A stretch of DNA of 64,000 nucleotides from Photorhabdus cinerea (GCF_011189575.1 NZ_PUJW01000007.1:155568-219567); one strand, 5' to 3'; numbered from the stretch's first letter, positions 1 to 9,632 are shown. Program-made: numbers and translations. Notes: a model not told the origin generated them from the sequence alone.

Positions 1-280
1 ATGCAACTGTCGCGTTGCCAGCATGGTCTTCTGCGTCTTCGAAGTAAAAAAATGAGTGGACGTGTATTCCGTCTTCATCTTCAAAAAAACGCGCTGATGC
101 CTCAATATCATCCAATTCCGGTCGGGTTGCCAAAATCTGGCCTAATTCATTTTGGACATGAAGCCTATCTTGTTCTTCCGGCTCAACCAAATCTACCCAC
201 AAGGAATCGGATAACTTTTCTCCCTCTTCTAATTCAAGACGGAGCAGGCGATTATTCTCTAACTTAAATGCGCTCAGCAT
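1..280 (-). CDS. corA: Magnesium/cobalt transporter CorA (N-terminal part, cut by window edge)
   Basis: The minus-strand reading frame starts at an ATG at 280 and runs off the left edge after about 93 codons. The translated start (MLSAFKLENNRLLRLELEE) and the later DIEASARFFEDEDG and FFYFEDAEDHAGN segments match the N-terminal cytoplasmic domain of enterobacterial CorA, the homopentameric inner-membrane channel that takes up Mg2+ and Co2+. The C-terminal membrane segments and GMN motif lie outside the window. It follows uvrD with a 95-bp gap, the same order as in E. coli. A GGAG ribosome-binding site lies about 11 bases before the ATG. Identity is clear although only about 30% of the protein is visible. 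Confidence 0.95.
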   Translation of the reverse strand, partial: MLSAFKLENNRLLRLELEEGEKLSDSLWVDLVEPEEQDRLHVQNELGQILATRPELDDIEASARFFEDEDGIHVHSFFYFEDAEDHAGNATVA

Positions 281-375
281 GTATCATAAGTCTCCTTTAC
301 TCCCTACATGATCGTAAGGCGCGAATGTTACGCTTAGAAGAAAAAGCGTGTCAACATTCAACCTGGATATTATTT

Positions 376-2538
376 TCAGACCGTTTCAAGCCTGGCATAA
401 GCAGCTACCAGCCACTTAATCCCTTCGCCCTGAAACGCGATTTGCAACCGGCTATGTTCACCATCACCCTCCATATTAACAATGGTTCCTTCACCAAATT
501 TAGGGTGACGAACTCGTTGTCCGAGAGTATAACCGCTATCATTGGAACTTATTGGCGTACCTAACCGACGATGGCTGACTGGACGAGATACTGTCGCACG
601 TAACCGAACCTCTTCAATACATTCTGGCGGCAGCTCCCCAATAAAACGGGATGGCCGATGATAAACTTCTTTGCCATATAAACGGCGGCTTTCTGCATAA
701 GTGATTGTCAACTTTTCCATTGCTCGTGTCAGGCCCACATAAGCCAGACGACGCTCTTCTTCCAAACGTCCACTTTCTTCAATCGACATCTGGCTTGGGA
801 ACATACCTTCTTCCATGCCAACAATAAATACCTGCGGGAACTCTAACCCCTTAGCCGAATGTAATGTCATCAGTTGCACCGAATCCTGATAGGCATCTGC
901 CTGACCTTCTCCTGATTCCAGCGCTGCATGAGAAAGAAATGCCTGCAATGGCATCAAATCTTCATCCTCATCTTGATAATTAAATTGGCGGGTTGCAGTG
1001 ACAAGTTCCTCAAGGTTCTCTATACGCGCCTGTGCTTTTTCACCTTTTTCCTGCTGATACATCGCTCGCAGGCCAGAATCACGAATAACCCTGTCAGTCT
1101 GAACATGCAATGGCATATCTTCAGTTTCTGATGATAACGCCTCTATCAGTTCAATAAAGCGCTGTAAGGAAGAAGCTGCACGCCCAGCCAGTACCTTCTC
1201 CTGAAGCAAAATTTGACAACAGTCCCACAACGTTTCCTGCCGTTCACGGGCAGCCTGGCGGACAATATCCAACGTTCTGTCACCAATACCACGGGTAGGC
1301 GTATTCACCACGCGTTCAAACGCCGCGTCATCATTGCGGTTAGCAATTAAACGTAAGTAAGCCAGTGCATCTTTAATTTCCTGACGTTCAAAGAACCGTT
1401 GACCACCATAAATACGGTACGGCATTGATGCCTGTAACAGCGCCTCTTCCAGTACACGGGACTGGGCATTGCTGCGGTAAAGTATGGCACAGTTTTTCAA
1501 CGCACCCCCGTTTTCGAGCCAGTTTTTAATCCGACTGACCACATAACGAGCTTCATCCAATTCATTAAATGCACAATAAAGGGAAATGGGTTCACCCTCT
1601 ACACCATCAGTCCACAGATTCTTACCCAGACGATCACTGTTATTAGCAATCAGTGTATTTGCAACCTTCAGAATATTACTGGTAGAACGGTAGTTCTGCT
1701 CCAAACGGATAGTTTCAGCGCCAGAAAAATCTTTCAGAAAACGCTGAATATTCTCAACCTGAGCCCCACGCCAGCCATAAATAGATTGATCATCGTCCCC
1801 GACAATCATCACTTTGCCCGTTTCCCCTGCCAGCAAATGAATCCAGGCATATTGAATACTGTTAGTGTCTTGAAACTCATCCACCAAAATATTAGTAAAG
1901 CGACCACGGTAGTGTTGCAAGATCTGCGGTTTATTCAGCCACAGTTCATGAGCCCGTAGTAGAAGCTCAGCAAAATCTACCAGCCCGGCCCGATCACAAG
2001 CCTCCTGATAAGCCTGATAAACTTTCTGCCATGTCATCTCAACAGGGTTGCCATAACTTTCAATATTCTGTGGCCGCAACCCTTCATCTTTTTTGCCGTT
2101 GATGTACCACATACCCTGACGGGCCGGCCATTGTTTATCATCCAAATTCATCGCTTTGATAATACGTTTAAGCAAACGATGCTGATCTTCGCTGTCAAGA
2201 ATCTGAAAATCCTGTGGCAGATTGGCATCCAGATGATGTGCCCGTAATAAACGATGGGCCAAACCATGGAATGTACCAATCCACATGCCCCCTTGACTGG
2301 TACCGATCAAGTTTTCAATCCGGTGACGCATTTCTGCAGCAGCCTTATTGGTAAAAGTCACTGCCATAATGGAAAATGGTGAAGCATTCTCCACTGATAA
2401 TAACCAGGCAATCCGGTGTACCAGAACCCGGGTTTTACCACTCCCTGCTCCGGCCAGTACCAACATGTTTGTCCACGGGGCCGCTACAGCTTCCCGTTGT
2501 TTGTCATTTAGACTTTCGAGCAGATAGGAGACGTCCAT
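376..2538 (-). CDS. uvrD: DNA helicase II UvrD
   Basis: Superfamily 1A 3'-5' DNA helicase of 720 residues, which unwinds DNA in nucleotide excision repair (displacing UvrC and the cut oligonucleotide) and in methyl-directed mismatch repair. The Walker A motif AGAGSGKT is at residues 29-36, followed by DEFQDT (motif II) and GDDDQSIYGWRG (motif III) in the first half and by motifs IV-VI in the second. The long open frame begins nine codons earlier at 2565, but the family start MDVSYLL fits the ATG at 2538 and gives the usual length. A LexA box lies 38 bp upstream, so SOS control is expected. A paralogue, rep, lies at 35.3-37.3 kb. Confidence 0.98.
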   Translation of the reverse strand: MDVSYLLESLNDKQREAVAAPWTNMLVLAGAGSGKTRVLVHRIAWLLSVENASPFSIMAVTFTNKAAAEMRHRIENLIGTSQGGMWIGTFHGLAHRLLRAHHLDANLPQDFQILDSEDQHRLLKRIIKAMNLDDKQWPARQGMWYINGKKDEGLRPQNIESYGNPVEMTWQKVYQAYQEACDRAGLVDFAELLLRAHELWLNKPQILQHYRGRFTNILVDEFQDTNSIQYAWIHLLAGETGKVMIVGDDDQSIYGWRGAQVENIQRFLKDFSGAETIRLEQNYRSTSNILKVANTLIANNSDRLGKNLWTDGVEGEPISLYCAFNELDEARYVVSRIKNWLENGGALKNCAILYRSNAQSRVLEEALLQASMPYRIYGGQRFFERQEIKDALAYLRLIANRNDDAAFERVVNTPTRGIGDRTLDIVRQAARERQETLWDCCQILLQEKVLAGRAASSLQRFIELIEALSSETEDMPLHVQTDRVIRDSGLRAMYQQEKGEKAQARIENLEELVTATRQFNYQDEDEDLMPLQAFLSHAALESGEGQADAYQDSVQLMTLHSAKGLEFPQVFIVGMEEGMFPSQMSIEESGRLEEERRLAYVGLTRAMEKLTITYAESRRLYGKEVYHRPSRFIGELPPECIEEVRLRATVSRPVSHRRLGTPISSNDSGYTLGQRVRHPKFGEGTIVNMEGDGEHSRLQIAFQGEGIKWLVAAYARLETV

Positions 2539-2575
2539 AATTACCATCAGTTGATTAGACAGCAACCAAAGGCTG

Positions 2576-2591
2576 CTGTGTTTTTATACAG
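2576..2591 (-). promoter_or_regulatory. LexA (SOS) box upstream of uvrD
   Basis: On the minus strand the sequence is CTGTATAAAAACACAG, that is CTGT-N8-ACAG, the LexA operator core. It lies 38 bp before the uvrD ATG, where the SOS box of E. coli uvrD is also found. The N8 core is AT-rich as in the consensus. Binding is inferred from sequence only. Confidence 0.85.
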
Positions 2592-2604
2592 AATAATTTC
2601 TTGA

Positions 2605-3324
2605 TTATATCAATGCTGTCAAAGAAGCCAAATCGGAAATCTCAATATGCGGCAACAGGCGACTTTCAGCTACCTGCAATAGTTTTTTATTTTCTGTATT
2701 AATCCAGCAAGCCTGCATACCACTACGAAGTGCCCCTTCCACATCGGTATTCAGGTCATCACCGACATGCAAAATTCGCCCAAGCGGTAAACTCAAACGA
2801 TCGGCTGCCAAACGGTACATATCACTGTAAGGTTTTGAGCGCCCATCAGGGCCAGCTTTCAACACAAATTTAAAATAACGAGCAAGACCACAAGCCGCTG
2901 GTTCTGCATTACCATTCGTAATGGCTACCAATGGCATCCGTTCAGCAAGTATAGCTAGGGTTTTATGTGTTGCTTCAGGCACATCAATCTGATTGCGCCA
3001 GTGTGCGAAATGAGCCGTAATCTCATCAGCTCCCCGACAAGCATCTTCACGGCTAAAACCGTAATGACAAAACATCAACTCAGCAGACTGCCAACGCAAT
3101 AAAGTCATATCATGATAAATGTCAGGATGTTGCTCAAGTATCGCTTTACGGAAAACACACAGATCCTGATGATCGAGGTGACTAAATTTAGGTGAGTATT
3201 GCCGCACAAAATTCAATACCGCTTCTTCTGCCTTATCTAACACTGGACGATTGTCGTAAAGAGTATCATCCAGATCAAATGTCATTGCTGAGACTGGCGC
3301 AAGAGGCCGATAAAAATGCATCAC
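2605..3324 (-). CDS. yigB: HAD-family phosphatase YigB (FMN / 5-amino-6-ribitylamino-uracil 5'-phosphate phosphatase)
   Basis: 239-residue haloacid dehalogenase-like hydrolase. The N-terminal DLDDTLYD motif places the nucleophile at Asp17 and the general acid at Asp19; later AITNGN (motif II), a conserved Lys in the GRSKPYSDMY segment (motif III) and HVGDDLNTD (motif IV) are all present. E. coli YigB dephosphorylates FMN and the riboflavin precursor 5-amino-6-(5-phospho-D-ribitylamino)uracil. The start overlaps the xerC stop by 4 bp, so it is translationally coupled in the dapF-yigA-xerC-yigB operon. The ATG at 3321 (second Met) is an equally possible start. Confidence 0.95.
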   Translation of the reverse strand: MMHFYRPLAPVSAMTFDLDDTLYDNRPVLDKAEEAVLNFVRQYSPKFSHLDHQDLCVFRKAILEQHPDIYHDMTLLRWQSAELMFCHYGFSREDACRGADEITAHFAHWRNQIDVPEATHKTLAILAERMPLVAITNGNAEPAACGLARYFKFVLKAGPDGRSKPYSDMYRLAADRLSLPLGRILHVGDDLNTDVEGALRSGMQACWINTENKKLLQVAESRLLPHIEISDLASLTALI

Positions 3325-4232
3325 GATTTCCCTCGTTTGGCTCTGGGATGAGCGACATCATACACTTTTGTTAAATGCTGGAAATCCAGATGTGTGTAGA
3401 CTTGCGTGGTAGACAAGCTGGCATGACCAAGTAGTTCCTGAACCGCTCGCAAGTCACCACTGGATTCTAGAATATGAGTGGCAAAAGAGTGGCGCAATTT
3501 ATGAGGATGGATATGGCTGCTTATCCCCTGACGTATGCCCCACTGCGCAAATCGCTGCTGTACATTCCGGGTTGATATTCTTCGCCCCCTATTTGAGATA
3601 AAAACAGCATTATCCCCCGGTTCGAACAGTTCTCGCATCTCCAGCCAACGATTAAGCCATTCAACAGCAGTCTGTCCCACAGGAACCTTCCGCTCTTTAC
3701 TCCCTTTACCTGAAACCCATACCTCTCCACTTTCAAGATCCAGATGCCGGCAATCAAGACCAACCAGCTCCGATAAACGCAACCCAGCACCATACATCAC
3801 TTCCAACATAGTCCGGTCACGCACTGATAATGGATCATCGAAATTGATATTTAGTAATTGGTTGACTTCATCCACATCAATATTTTTCGGCAAGTGGCGC
3901 TTAGTTCCCGGAGTACTCACGACTTTACCCGGGTTAACAGCAATCACGCCCTGAGTAACCAGCCAATCAAGGAAACTGCGCAAGGAAGATAAACGCAAAG
4001 ACAGATTAGCTGACTGTAAACCAGCGCGGCGACTACGTGTTACCAGCATTCTCACTTTGGCAGGATCAAGATCTTTCCATTGTCTAACATCTATTGCTAA
4101 AACCATCTCTGCCAGCGCAGAAAGATGACGACGGTAATTAATGATAGTCACCGGGCTTAGCCGGCGCTCTACCCTGAGATACCGCAGAAATGCCTCAACC
4201 GGCTCCAGTAATAGATCGATTTCCTGCGTCAT
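3321..4232 (-). CDS. xerC: Site-specific tyrosine recombinase XerC
   Basis: 303-residue tyrosine recombinase that works with XerD at dif to resolve chromosome dimers and at plasmid resolution sites. The N-terminal SAM-like core-binding domain covers about residues 8-95. The catalytic domain shows Arg in GAGLRLSELVGL, the HKLRHSFATH box, LLGHASLSTTQ and the nucleophilic Tyr in VYTHLDF near residue 278. The start overlaps the yigA stop by 4 bp (ATGA). The gene context dapF-yigA-xerC-yigB-uvrD is the ancestral enterobacterial one, so this is the housekeeping XerC and not a mobile-element integrase. Confidence 0.97.
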   Translation of the reverse strand: MTQEIDLLLEPVEAFLRYLRVERRLSPVTIINYRRHLSALAEMVLAIDVRQWKDLDPAKVRMLVTRSRRAGLQSANLSLRLSSLRSFLDWLVTQGVIAVNPGKVVSTPGTKRHLPKNIDVDEVNQLLNINFDDPLSVRDRTMLEVMYGAGLRLSELVGLDCRHLDLESGEVWVSGKGSKERKVPVGQTAVEWLNRWLEMRELFEPGDNAVFISNRGRRISTRNVQQRFAQWGIRQGISSHIHPHKLRHSFATHILESSGDLRAVQELLGHASLSTTQVYTHLDFQHLTKVYDVAHPRAKRGKS

Positions 4233-4948
4233 ATCCGTTTAATCCATCGGGATAGTATATCCGGCAATAACTTAGCCAGATGATCAAGCATATCAGTTCC
4301 CATGCCCTCCTGATAATGCTGATGATTTCGGCTGTTAAATATCACCATCCCTAACTCTCCCCTAGTACCCAGTAGAGATACAGCAACTGAACCTACATGA
4401 CGAACCTGTGGCAATAACAATAAAATTTCCGGCCCATTCAGCATTCCGAGGTAGTGGTTATTATTACCAAAACGCTGAATACGGATTGGTTCGAAAGCAT
4501 TACGGGAAAGCGCTAAACCAGGCGCATTAAACGGTGTTCCAATATGCCATAGATCGCTGAAAAGACGGATAGTTGCGCTATTTAGCCCCAGATTCTTCGC
4601 CCATGAATTCAACCGACCAAACATATCCTGTAAACTTTCTGCCGCCGACAAATCAACAAGTACTTTAAACAATTGCTCAAACAATCGCTCATTCACTCTG
4701 GCCTGCTCCATTAGCAGGGTTATCTCTTCTTCCAGATAAGTAATACGTGTTCTCTGACGGCTCATATACCATTCAACCAAAGAAACCGCTTCTCTTACCG
4801 GGTGAGGAACCTGTAGCTGTTCAACGGCACGTGCATTGCGGATAAAGAAGTTGGGGTTTTCCAACAAATAATCCACAACCGTCTGATCATCAAGTATACC
4901 ACTGATGTTTAACGGCTCTTCTTTTTTCTCCATCTTCCGACACCCCAT
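4229..4948 (-). CDS. yigA: DUF484 family protein YigA
   Basis: 239-residue protein of the DUF484 family, a GAF-like fold of unknown function. Conserved family segments VVDYLLENPNFFIRN near the N terminus and LERWI-like ending (LSRWIKRI) are present; a predicted helical stretch around residues 65-90 precedes the GAF-like domain. It sits between dapF (19 bp upstream) and xerC (4-bp overlap), as across enterobacteria. The start may be the ATG at 4933 (MEKKEEP) instead of 4948; the sequence does not decide this. Family assignment is firm, function unknown. Confidence 0.9.
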   Translation of the reverse strand: MGCRKMEKKEEPLNISGILDDQTVVDYLLENPNFFIRNARAVEQLQVPHPVREAVSLVEWYMSRQRTRITYLEEEITLLMEQARVNERLFEQLFKVLVDLSAAESLQDMFGRLNSWAKNLGLNSATIRLFSDLWHIGTPFNAPGLALSRNAFEPIRIQRFGNNNHYLGMLNGPEILLLLPQVRHVGSVAVSLLGTRGELGMVIFNSRNHQHYQEGMGTDMLDHLAKLLPDILSRWIKRI

Positions 4949-4966
4949 AGTTCAAAACAGAATCGA

Positions 4967-5791
4967 TTACAGATGAATTGTGCCATCATAAACATGTGTC
5001 GCCGGTCCAGTCATGTAGAGGGGGTTTCCCTGCCCGGCCCAGCAAATAAACAACGAGCCTCCCGGCAAATCTACCCGGACATGACTATCGAGTAGTTGTT
5101 GCTGAATACCAACTGCCACCGCAGCACAAGCGCCGCTACCACAAGCTTGAGTTTCCCCAACTCCACGTTCATAAACCCGTAAACGAATATGACCACGGTT
5201 TAAAACTTGCATGAAACCAATATTAGCCCGTTCAGGAAATCTTTCGTGGCTTTCCAGGGCTGGCCCCAGAATTTCCACTTCGGCGGTCTCTACGTCTGCT
5301 ACTTGAATCACACAATGGGGATTTCCCATAGAAACAACACTACAAAGAACCGTTTTCTCTATTACCCTTAAAATATAGGTTTTTTCTGCTCTTAACGCGC
5401 GAAATGGTACATTATGGGGCTCAAATTCAGGTTCCCCCATATTAACGCAAACCTGATCATCATTGGTGATATTCAGCACCATACGTCCCGATTGGGTACT
5501 GACTTTTATCTCACGTTTATTAATCAATCCCTTAAGACGGACAAAACGGGCAAAACAACGGGCTCCATTGCCACATTGTGCGACTTCACTACCATCGGAA
5601 TTAAAAATGCGATAATGGAAATCCAGATCCGGATCATAAGGGGCTTCAACAATTAACAATTGATCGAAGCCGATACCCGTATTCCTGTCTGCCAGACGGC
5701 AGATCAGTTCTGGTGAGAAATAAACATTTTGGGTCACAGCATCAACGACCATAAAGTCATTACCAAGACCATGCATTTTGGAGAACTGCAT
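4967..5791 (-). CDS. dapF: Diaminopimelate epimerase DapF
   Basis: 274-residue PLP-independent racemase that converts LL- to meso-diaminopimelate for lysine and peptidoglycan synthesis. The two catalytic cysteines are visible: Cys73 in QCGNGARCF and the second in ACGSGACAAV near residue 217. The open frame extends four codons upstream to 5803, but MQFSKMHGLGND is the family N terminus, giving the ATG at 5791 and the usual 274 residues. It lies 45 bp downstream of lptM and heads yigA-xerC-yigB. Confidence 0.97.
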   Translation of the reverse strand: MQFSKMHGLGNDFMVVDAVTQNVYFSPELICRLADRNTGIGFDQLLIVEAPYDPDLDFHYRIFNSDGSEVAQCGNGARCFARFVRLKGLINKREIKVSTQSGRMVLNITNDDQVCVNMGEPEFEPHNVPFRALRAEKTYILRVIEKTVLCSVVSMGNPHCVIQVADVETAEVEILGPALESHERFPERANIGFMQVLNRGHIRLRVYERGVGETQACGSGACAAVAVGIQQQLLDSHVRVDLPGGSLFICWAGQGNPLYMTGPATHVYDGTIHL

Positions 5792-5836
5792 ATAACGCTC
5801 CACCGTAAATCGCGGTAACTACCCGGCTTATCTCGC

Positions 5837-6025
5837 TTATTTCTGAGAGATGCTGCTGCCCACTTTCTGCTCTTTCTGCGCGCTATCTTCATGTACCTGA
5901 GCCGCAGTCGCCATTTTTTCTGCCGGGGGTTGTTCTGGTGGAAAATAAAGAGGGCCTTTTAGGCCACAACCAGAAAGTGTAAATAAGGTTATGATAGCCA
6001 GAAACCCGTGTAATTTTTTCTTCAT
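5837..6025 (-). CDS. lptM: LPS-assembly lipoprotein LptM (YifL)
   Basis: 62-residue lipoprotein. A basic N terminus (MKKK), a hydrophobic h-region and a lipobox LSGC place the lipidated Cys at residue 20; the sequence after it, GLKGPLYFPP, is the conserved core of YifL/LptM. LptM binds the LptDE outer-membrane translocon and helps its oxidative maturation (known for E. coli). The C-terminal part is low-complexity and poorly conserved. It is encoded just upstream of dapF and divergently from cyaY, as in E. coli. Confidence 0.93.
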   Translation of the reverse strand: MKKKLHGFLAIITLFTLSGCGLKGPLYFPPEQPPAEKMATAAQVHEDSAQKEQKVGSSISQK

Positions 6026-6103
6026 TGCATTAATGCCTGTAATTCATACGTCAATATTCTCTATAATCGCAGTTAGACCTCGAAAAGCAAATAGGAAATG
6101 AAG

Positions 6104-6424
6104 ATGAACGATAGTGAATTTCATCAGTTAGCTGACCAACTAATGCTTTATATTGAAGAACAACTGGATAACTATGATGGCAATGCTGATATTGACTGTG
6201 AAACCAATGGCGGTGTCATAACCCTGAGCTTTGATAACGATAGCAAAATTATTATCAACCGCCAGGAACCTTTCCATCAAATCTGGCTAGCAACCAAAAA
6301 CGGGGGTTATCATTTTGACTATAAAGATGGTCAGTGGATTTGCGACCGTAGCGGCGGAGATTTCCTCACCATGCTGGCGCAGTCCATCACAGAACAAAGT
6401 GGTGAACTGTTCAGTTTTGAATGA
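6104..6424 (+). CDS. cyaY: Frataxin-like iron-binding protein CyaY
   Basis: 106-residue frataxin homologue that binds iron and the IscS desulfurase and modulates Fe-S cluster assembly. The acidic first helix (SEFHQLADQLMLYIEEQLD) and the core IIINRQEPFHQIWLATK plus GGYHFDY are typical. An ATG also occurs at 6098, but it is only 2 bases from the AGGA ribosome-binding site, whereas the ATG at 6104 has 8-base spacing and matches the family start MNDSEFH. It is divergent from lptM and convergent with cyaA, sharing the hairpin at 6433-6451. Confidence 0.95.
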   Translation: MNDSEFHQLADQLMLYIEEQLDNYDGNADIDCETNGGVITLSFDNDSKIIINRQEPFHQIWLATKNGGYHFDYKDGQWICDRSGGDFLTMLAQSITEQSGELFSFE

Positions 6425-6432
6425 TTAACCCA

Positions 6433-6451
6433 TACCCCGCGTAGCGGGGTA
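6433..6451. terminator. Bidirectional hairpin between cyaY and cyaA
   Basis: TACCCCGC-GTA-GCGGGGTA forms an 8-bp GC-rich stem with a 3-base loop, between the stops of the convergent cyaY and cyaA. There is no strong T-tract on either side, so termination efficiency is uncertain. Confidence 0.6.
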
Positions 6452-6453
6452 AA

Positions 6454-9036
6454 TCAATAATGTGATACAGAACGATAAAGTTCCTGCGGCTCTTCTGCAC
6501 TGTTTTCCCCATCATCAGTCACACATAAATGTGAGAAAGATGATCCGCTGAATGGAATAACCTGAATCTGGCCTCCCATTTGGACAATTTGATAAAACTG
6601 TGGCAAGTTAAAATTAATAAAACTTGATCCGTAAGTAAACCGATCATGAGATGAAGAATAAAACCGGCTGACATCGCGCACCAGTTCCTCCTTACTACCC
6701 TCACAATGAGAGTAAATTTCTACCCGATTGGCTTCATCCAGAATATAAATATTAAAGCCTTTGCCATCTTCCGCATTTTCGAAGAAAAATTGAATGATCC
6801 CCTCACTGGCAAAACCATCAACCACCGCAGGCAAATGTGTCTCTTTGGTATTGATTTTTACCGGCAACCCATGCAATTTGTTATTAGAAATTGCCCCATA
6901 AAATTCCACCGCATTTTCTAACTTCTGCACAGATACGTTAAGACGTTCAAAGAAAAGCCCCCAGGTCTGTCCTGCAATGCGCAACGCCTTAAAACGGCCC
7001 GGGTCCTGGCGATTGCTGGATAAACGCAACTCAATACATTCAGATACGAGTTGCTGAATTCGAGTGCGGATAAGTCCACGTAAATGCTGGCTGTAACAGA
7101 ACACTTCAACCGCTGCTGGTGGCGCAGCATCCTGATGCATTTTGCCCAAAATGGTTTTCAATGCTTCCAGAACAGATTGTTCGCCACTAAAATGTAAAGT
7201 TCGCACTTCATTCCATGAATTACGGTAAAGTAAGTCAATACTGCCGACCAAACATCGTTGCGATTCACCAAAGCTGAATACATCAAGCTTACGGAAATCA
7301 AAATGCACGACCTGATTGGCGAACTCAGCGGTCGGATCTTTCTCCAGATTGACAATAATTGCCAGATGGCGAATCTCACATGGACTATAAAGGGCCTTTG
7401 GCGTCGGGGCTGGCAGACGGATAGGGAAATGAACGGAAATATCGTTAATTAATTCATGCAATTTCAGCTCATCACACTGGGCTTCACCATTATGAATATG
7501 AATACAGGATTTTTCTGTCAACAAGCCGTTAAAATAGGTCCACGACACCAGTTTATTCAGATAACGGTTATATTCCAGAGGCTGGTGACCAATAATTGAT
7601 TCAATGGTTGGTGCTTGATTGTAGAGATACCAACCACTACGATTTGCACGCCCTTGAGGAACATAAATAAATGTTAAATTTTTTTCTGACAAGTCTGGCG
7701 AAATCTGTGGATTAACCAGCGTCACCTTCCCCGGCAACGCTTCAAATGCAGCGTATAGCTTACGGGTCAGTACACCAATATCCTGTGGACTGGCACTGAC
7801 ACTCAGATTATTGCGGCGAGCGAAACGGATTAGGTTACGATAACTTTGCATCATGGTATCAAGCAGCTCATTATGAGCGTCACGAACCTGTTCAATTTTC
7901 CATGAATTACGGTTATCCAAGATTTCCAACCGTTCTGCATCCCATTTCCACTCATATACTAGTTGAGTCAGAACTTGGCACCGCCAGCCGTTACAACCTT
8001 TATCATCTTGATCAAGAGAGAGCTTTTCACAAACTTTTAAATAGAAACATCGACGTATTAGATCCAAGCGAGTCGTATCATTAATTTCTGTCAGATAGCG
8101 GGTAACACACTCAAGCATCATGCTATATGCATCAAGGCCAAAGGAGACGATTTCACCAGCGTGCAAACGCTGCTTCATCTCCATTGCCAATAACTTACCG
8201 TTGGGATATTCCCAAGAATATGCTTCTAATAACAGGCTTTTCAATACAGCTTTATAAGGAGAGTCAATACTTTTGTACAGTTGCCATAAACTGGCGCCAA
8301 AGTATTCTTCAGCGGATAATTCGCCCAATCCACCGAGATCAAGCCACTCATTTGGAGTCAGAACACCTTGCGCATAAAGCGACAAAACATATTCATCATA
8401 ATGGCTCTCTTCTTCTACTGGCACCATCTCCCATAGCAAACGCTTACCGGCCATACGTACAGCAGTACGATAAAATTCATCAAGTAACAGAATATGCTGA
8501 GTAGAACCACAATCCTCACCACCAAGGCTACCACTGGTATTATGGCGAAATCGGTTTTCATCAATAAGAAAAAAATTAACTTCGATGTCAAGCGCCGCAG
8601 CCCACTGTTCAATAAGCGTACATTTACGTTGCAGCAGAAGGCGCTCATCATTATCAAGCCATGACTGATGACATACCCAAATATCCAGATCGGAACAACA
8701 GCTTTGCCCGATTGACGAAGTACTCCCCATTGAATAGATACCAGTAATAGGAAGTTCACCATTGGCAGGCGGTTCCATAACGTGATTTAATTTATTCTCT
8801 AAATCAATAAGATAAGATTTCTGTACTTCATCATGATCATGCTCGAAAAAACACACGCCATAGGGAACATTACCATTGATGTAACCTGGCATCAGCGGAT
8901 GATGATAATGCAATAATACTGGCAGTAAACTGTATACCTGTTTGAATTCCGCACTCATGGCGGTAGAGGCGCGTTCTAACCTGAGTTGGTTTATCGCGTC
9001 CAGTCTCTGCTTCAGCGTTTCAATATAAAGGTACAA
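6454..9036 (-). CDS. cyaA: Class I adenylate cyclase CyaA (TTG start)
   Basis: 860-residue class I adenylate cyclase making cAMP for CRP. The N-terminal catalytic domain carries GSTSSIGQSCCSDLDIW (from residue 104, with metal-binding Asp116 and Asp118), and the C-terminal half is the regulatory domain that responds to the glucose PTS (EIIA-Glc). The frame is open to 9129, but alignment with E. coli CyaA (which starts at TTG as MYLYIETLKQRL) gives TTG at 9036, followed by YLYIETLKQRL. The weak start codon is conserved and is known in E. coli to limit CyaA levels. A CRP site lies about 110 bp upstream, consistent with feedback repression. Confidence 0.96.
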   Translation of the reverse strand: MYLYIETLKQRLDAINQLRLERASTAMSAEFKQVYSLLPVLLHYHHPLMPGYINGNVPYGVCFFEHDHDEVQKSYLIDLENKLNHVMEPPANGELPITGIYSMGSTSSIGQSCCSDLDIWVCHQSWLDNDERLLLQRKCTLIEQWAAALDIEVNFFLIDENRFRHNTSGSLGGEDCGSTQHILLLDEFYRTAVRMAGKRLLWEMVPVEEESHYDEYVLSLYAQGVLTPNEWLDLGGLGELSAEEYFGASLWQLYKSIDSPYKAVLKSLLLEAYSWEYPNGKLLAMEMKQRLHAGEIVSFGLDAYSMMLECVTRYLTEINDTTRLDLIRRCFYLKVCEKLSLDQDDKGCNGWRCQVLTQLVYEWKWDAERLEILDNRNSWKIEQVRDAHNELLDTMMQSYRNLIRFARRNNLSVSASPQDIGVLTRKLYAAFEALPGKVTLVNPQISPDLSEKNLTFIYVPQGRANRSGWYLYNQAPTIESIIGHQPLEYNRYLNKLVSWTYFNGLLTEKSCIHIHNGEAQCDELKLHELINDISVHFPIRLPAPTPKALYSPCEIRHLAIIVNLEKDPTAEFANQVVHFDFRKLDVFSFGESQRCLVGSIDLLYRNSWNEVRTLHFSGEQSVLEALKTILGKMHQDAAPPAAVEVFCYSQHLRGLIRTRIQQLVSECIELRLSSNRQDPGRFKALRIAGQTWGLFFERLNVSVQKLENAVEFYGAISNNKLHGLPVKINTKETHLPAVVDGFASEGIIQFFFENAEDGKGFNIYILDEANRVEIYSHCEGSKEELVRDVSRFYSSSHDRFTYGSSFINFNLPQFYQIVQMGGQIQVIPFSGSSFSHLCVTDDGENSAEEPQELYRSVSHY

Positions 9037-9632
9037 GACGTATCGCCCGATTGAGTTCCAGTGCCCAGATAAATCCCCTGCTTCCGGCTGATATAGCTCA
9101 ATGGAATTATTTATAATGATTTTTACCAATTTATTACCGGAAACGTGATCAATTTAACACCTTGTAGATAAACCGTAAAGTCAGTAAAGCAATTGAATTG
9201 CAATATCTCTCCCAACAAGAAACCGAGTAACACATTGTTATATATAAAAATAACAACAAAACCCACACCATTTATACTTTCTTTTATATAAGGAAATTTC
9301 CCCTGTCCGGTTTTCAGGTATTGTATGTAATTCTTTGTTATTAACGACCTTATAGAAATCACCTTATTGGTTATATTTCAATTAGCAATTCTTTCTATTC
9401 AGAATTCTCCAATTACAGAAATAATTTACTGGAAAATTTAATTCACATTTAAATCAATCCAATGGCATTGACATAAAAATAATTTAAAAATTAAAATTTA
9501 TTTTATATTTTAATATGATCTGTATATTATCTTCCCAGGTCTTAGCTGGAAAAAAAACTGTTGAAGTGTTAAAACAGGTATTATGTTTTTCATTTATATG
9601 GCGGCTGCAAAGCCTGAAAAATACAAGCATCT
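9037..9632. other. Divergent cyaA-hemC intergenic region
   Basis: A 596-bp very AT-rich stretch between the divergent cyaA and hemC genes. It contains the CRP site at 9142-9163. A 79-codon frame at 9123-9362 (minus) covers that site and has no family features, so it is not called. No RNA gene or repeat was recognised; the hemC promoter is expected in the right half but was not pinned down. Confidence 0.7.
9142..9163 (-). promoter_or_regulatory. CRP-binding site in the cyaA promoter
   Basis: On the minus strand the core is TGTTA-AATTGA-TCACG, matching the CRP consensus TGTGA-N6-TCACA at 8 of 10 half-site positions. The surrounding sequence AGGTGTTAAATTGATCACG is the same as I recall for the E. 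coli cya P2 CRP site, through which cAMP-CRP represses cya. It lies about 110 bp upstream of the TTG start. Confidence 0.8.

Noticed and set aside
2545..2585. Hairpin CAGCAACC/GGCTGCTG just upstream of uvrD as a leader attenuator
   Set aside because: On the transcribed minus strand it has no U-tract, and it overlaps the LexA box; symmetry is more easily explained by promoter elements.
9123..9362. 79-codon minus-strand frame upstream of cyaA
   Set aside because: It covers the cyaA CRP site and promoter, has no recognisable family and no ribosome-binding site; a chance frame in AT-rich DNA.
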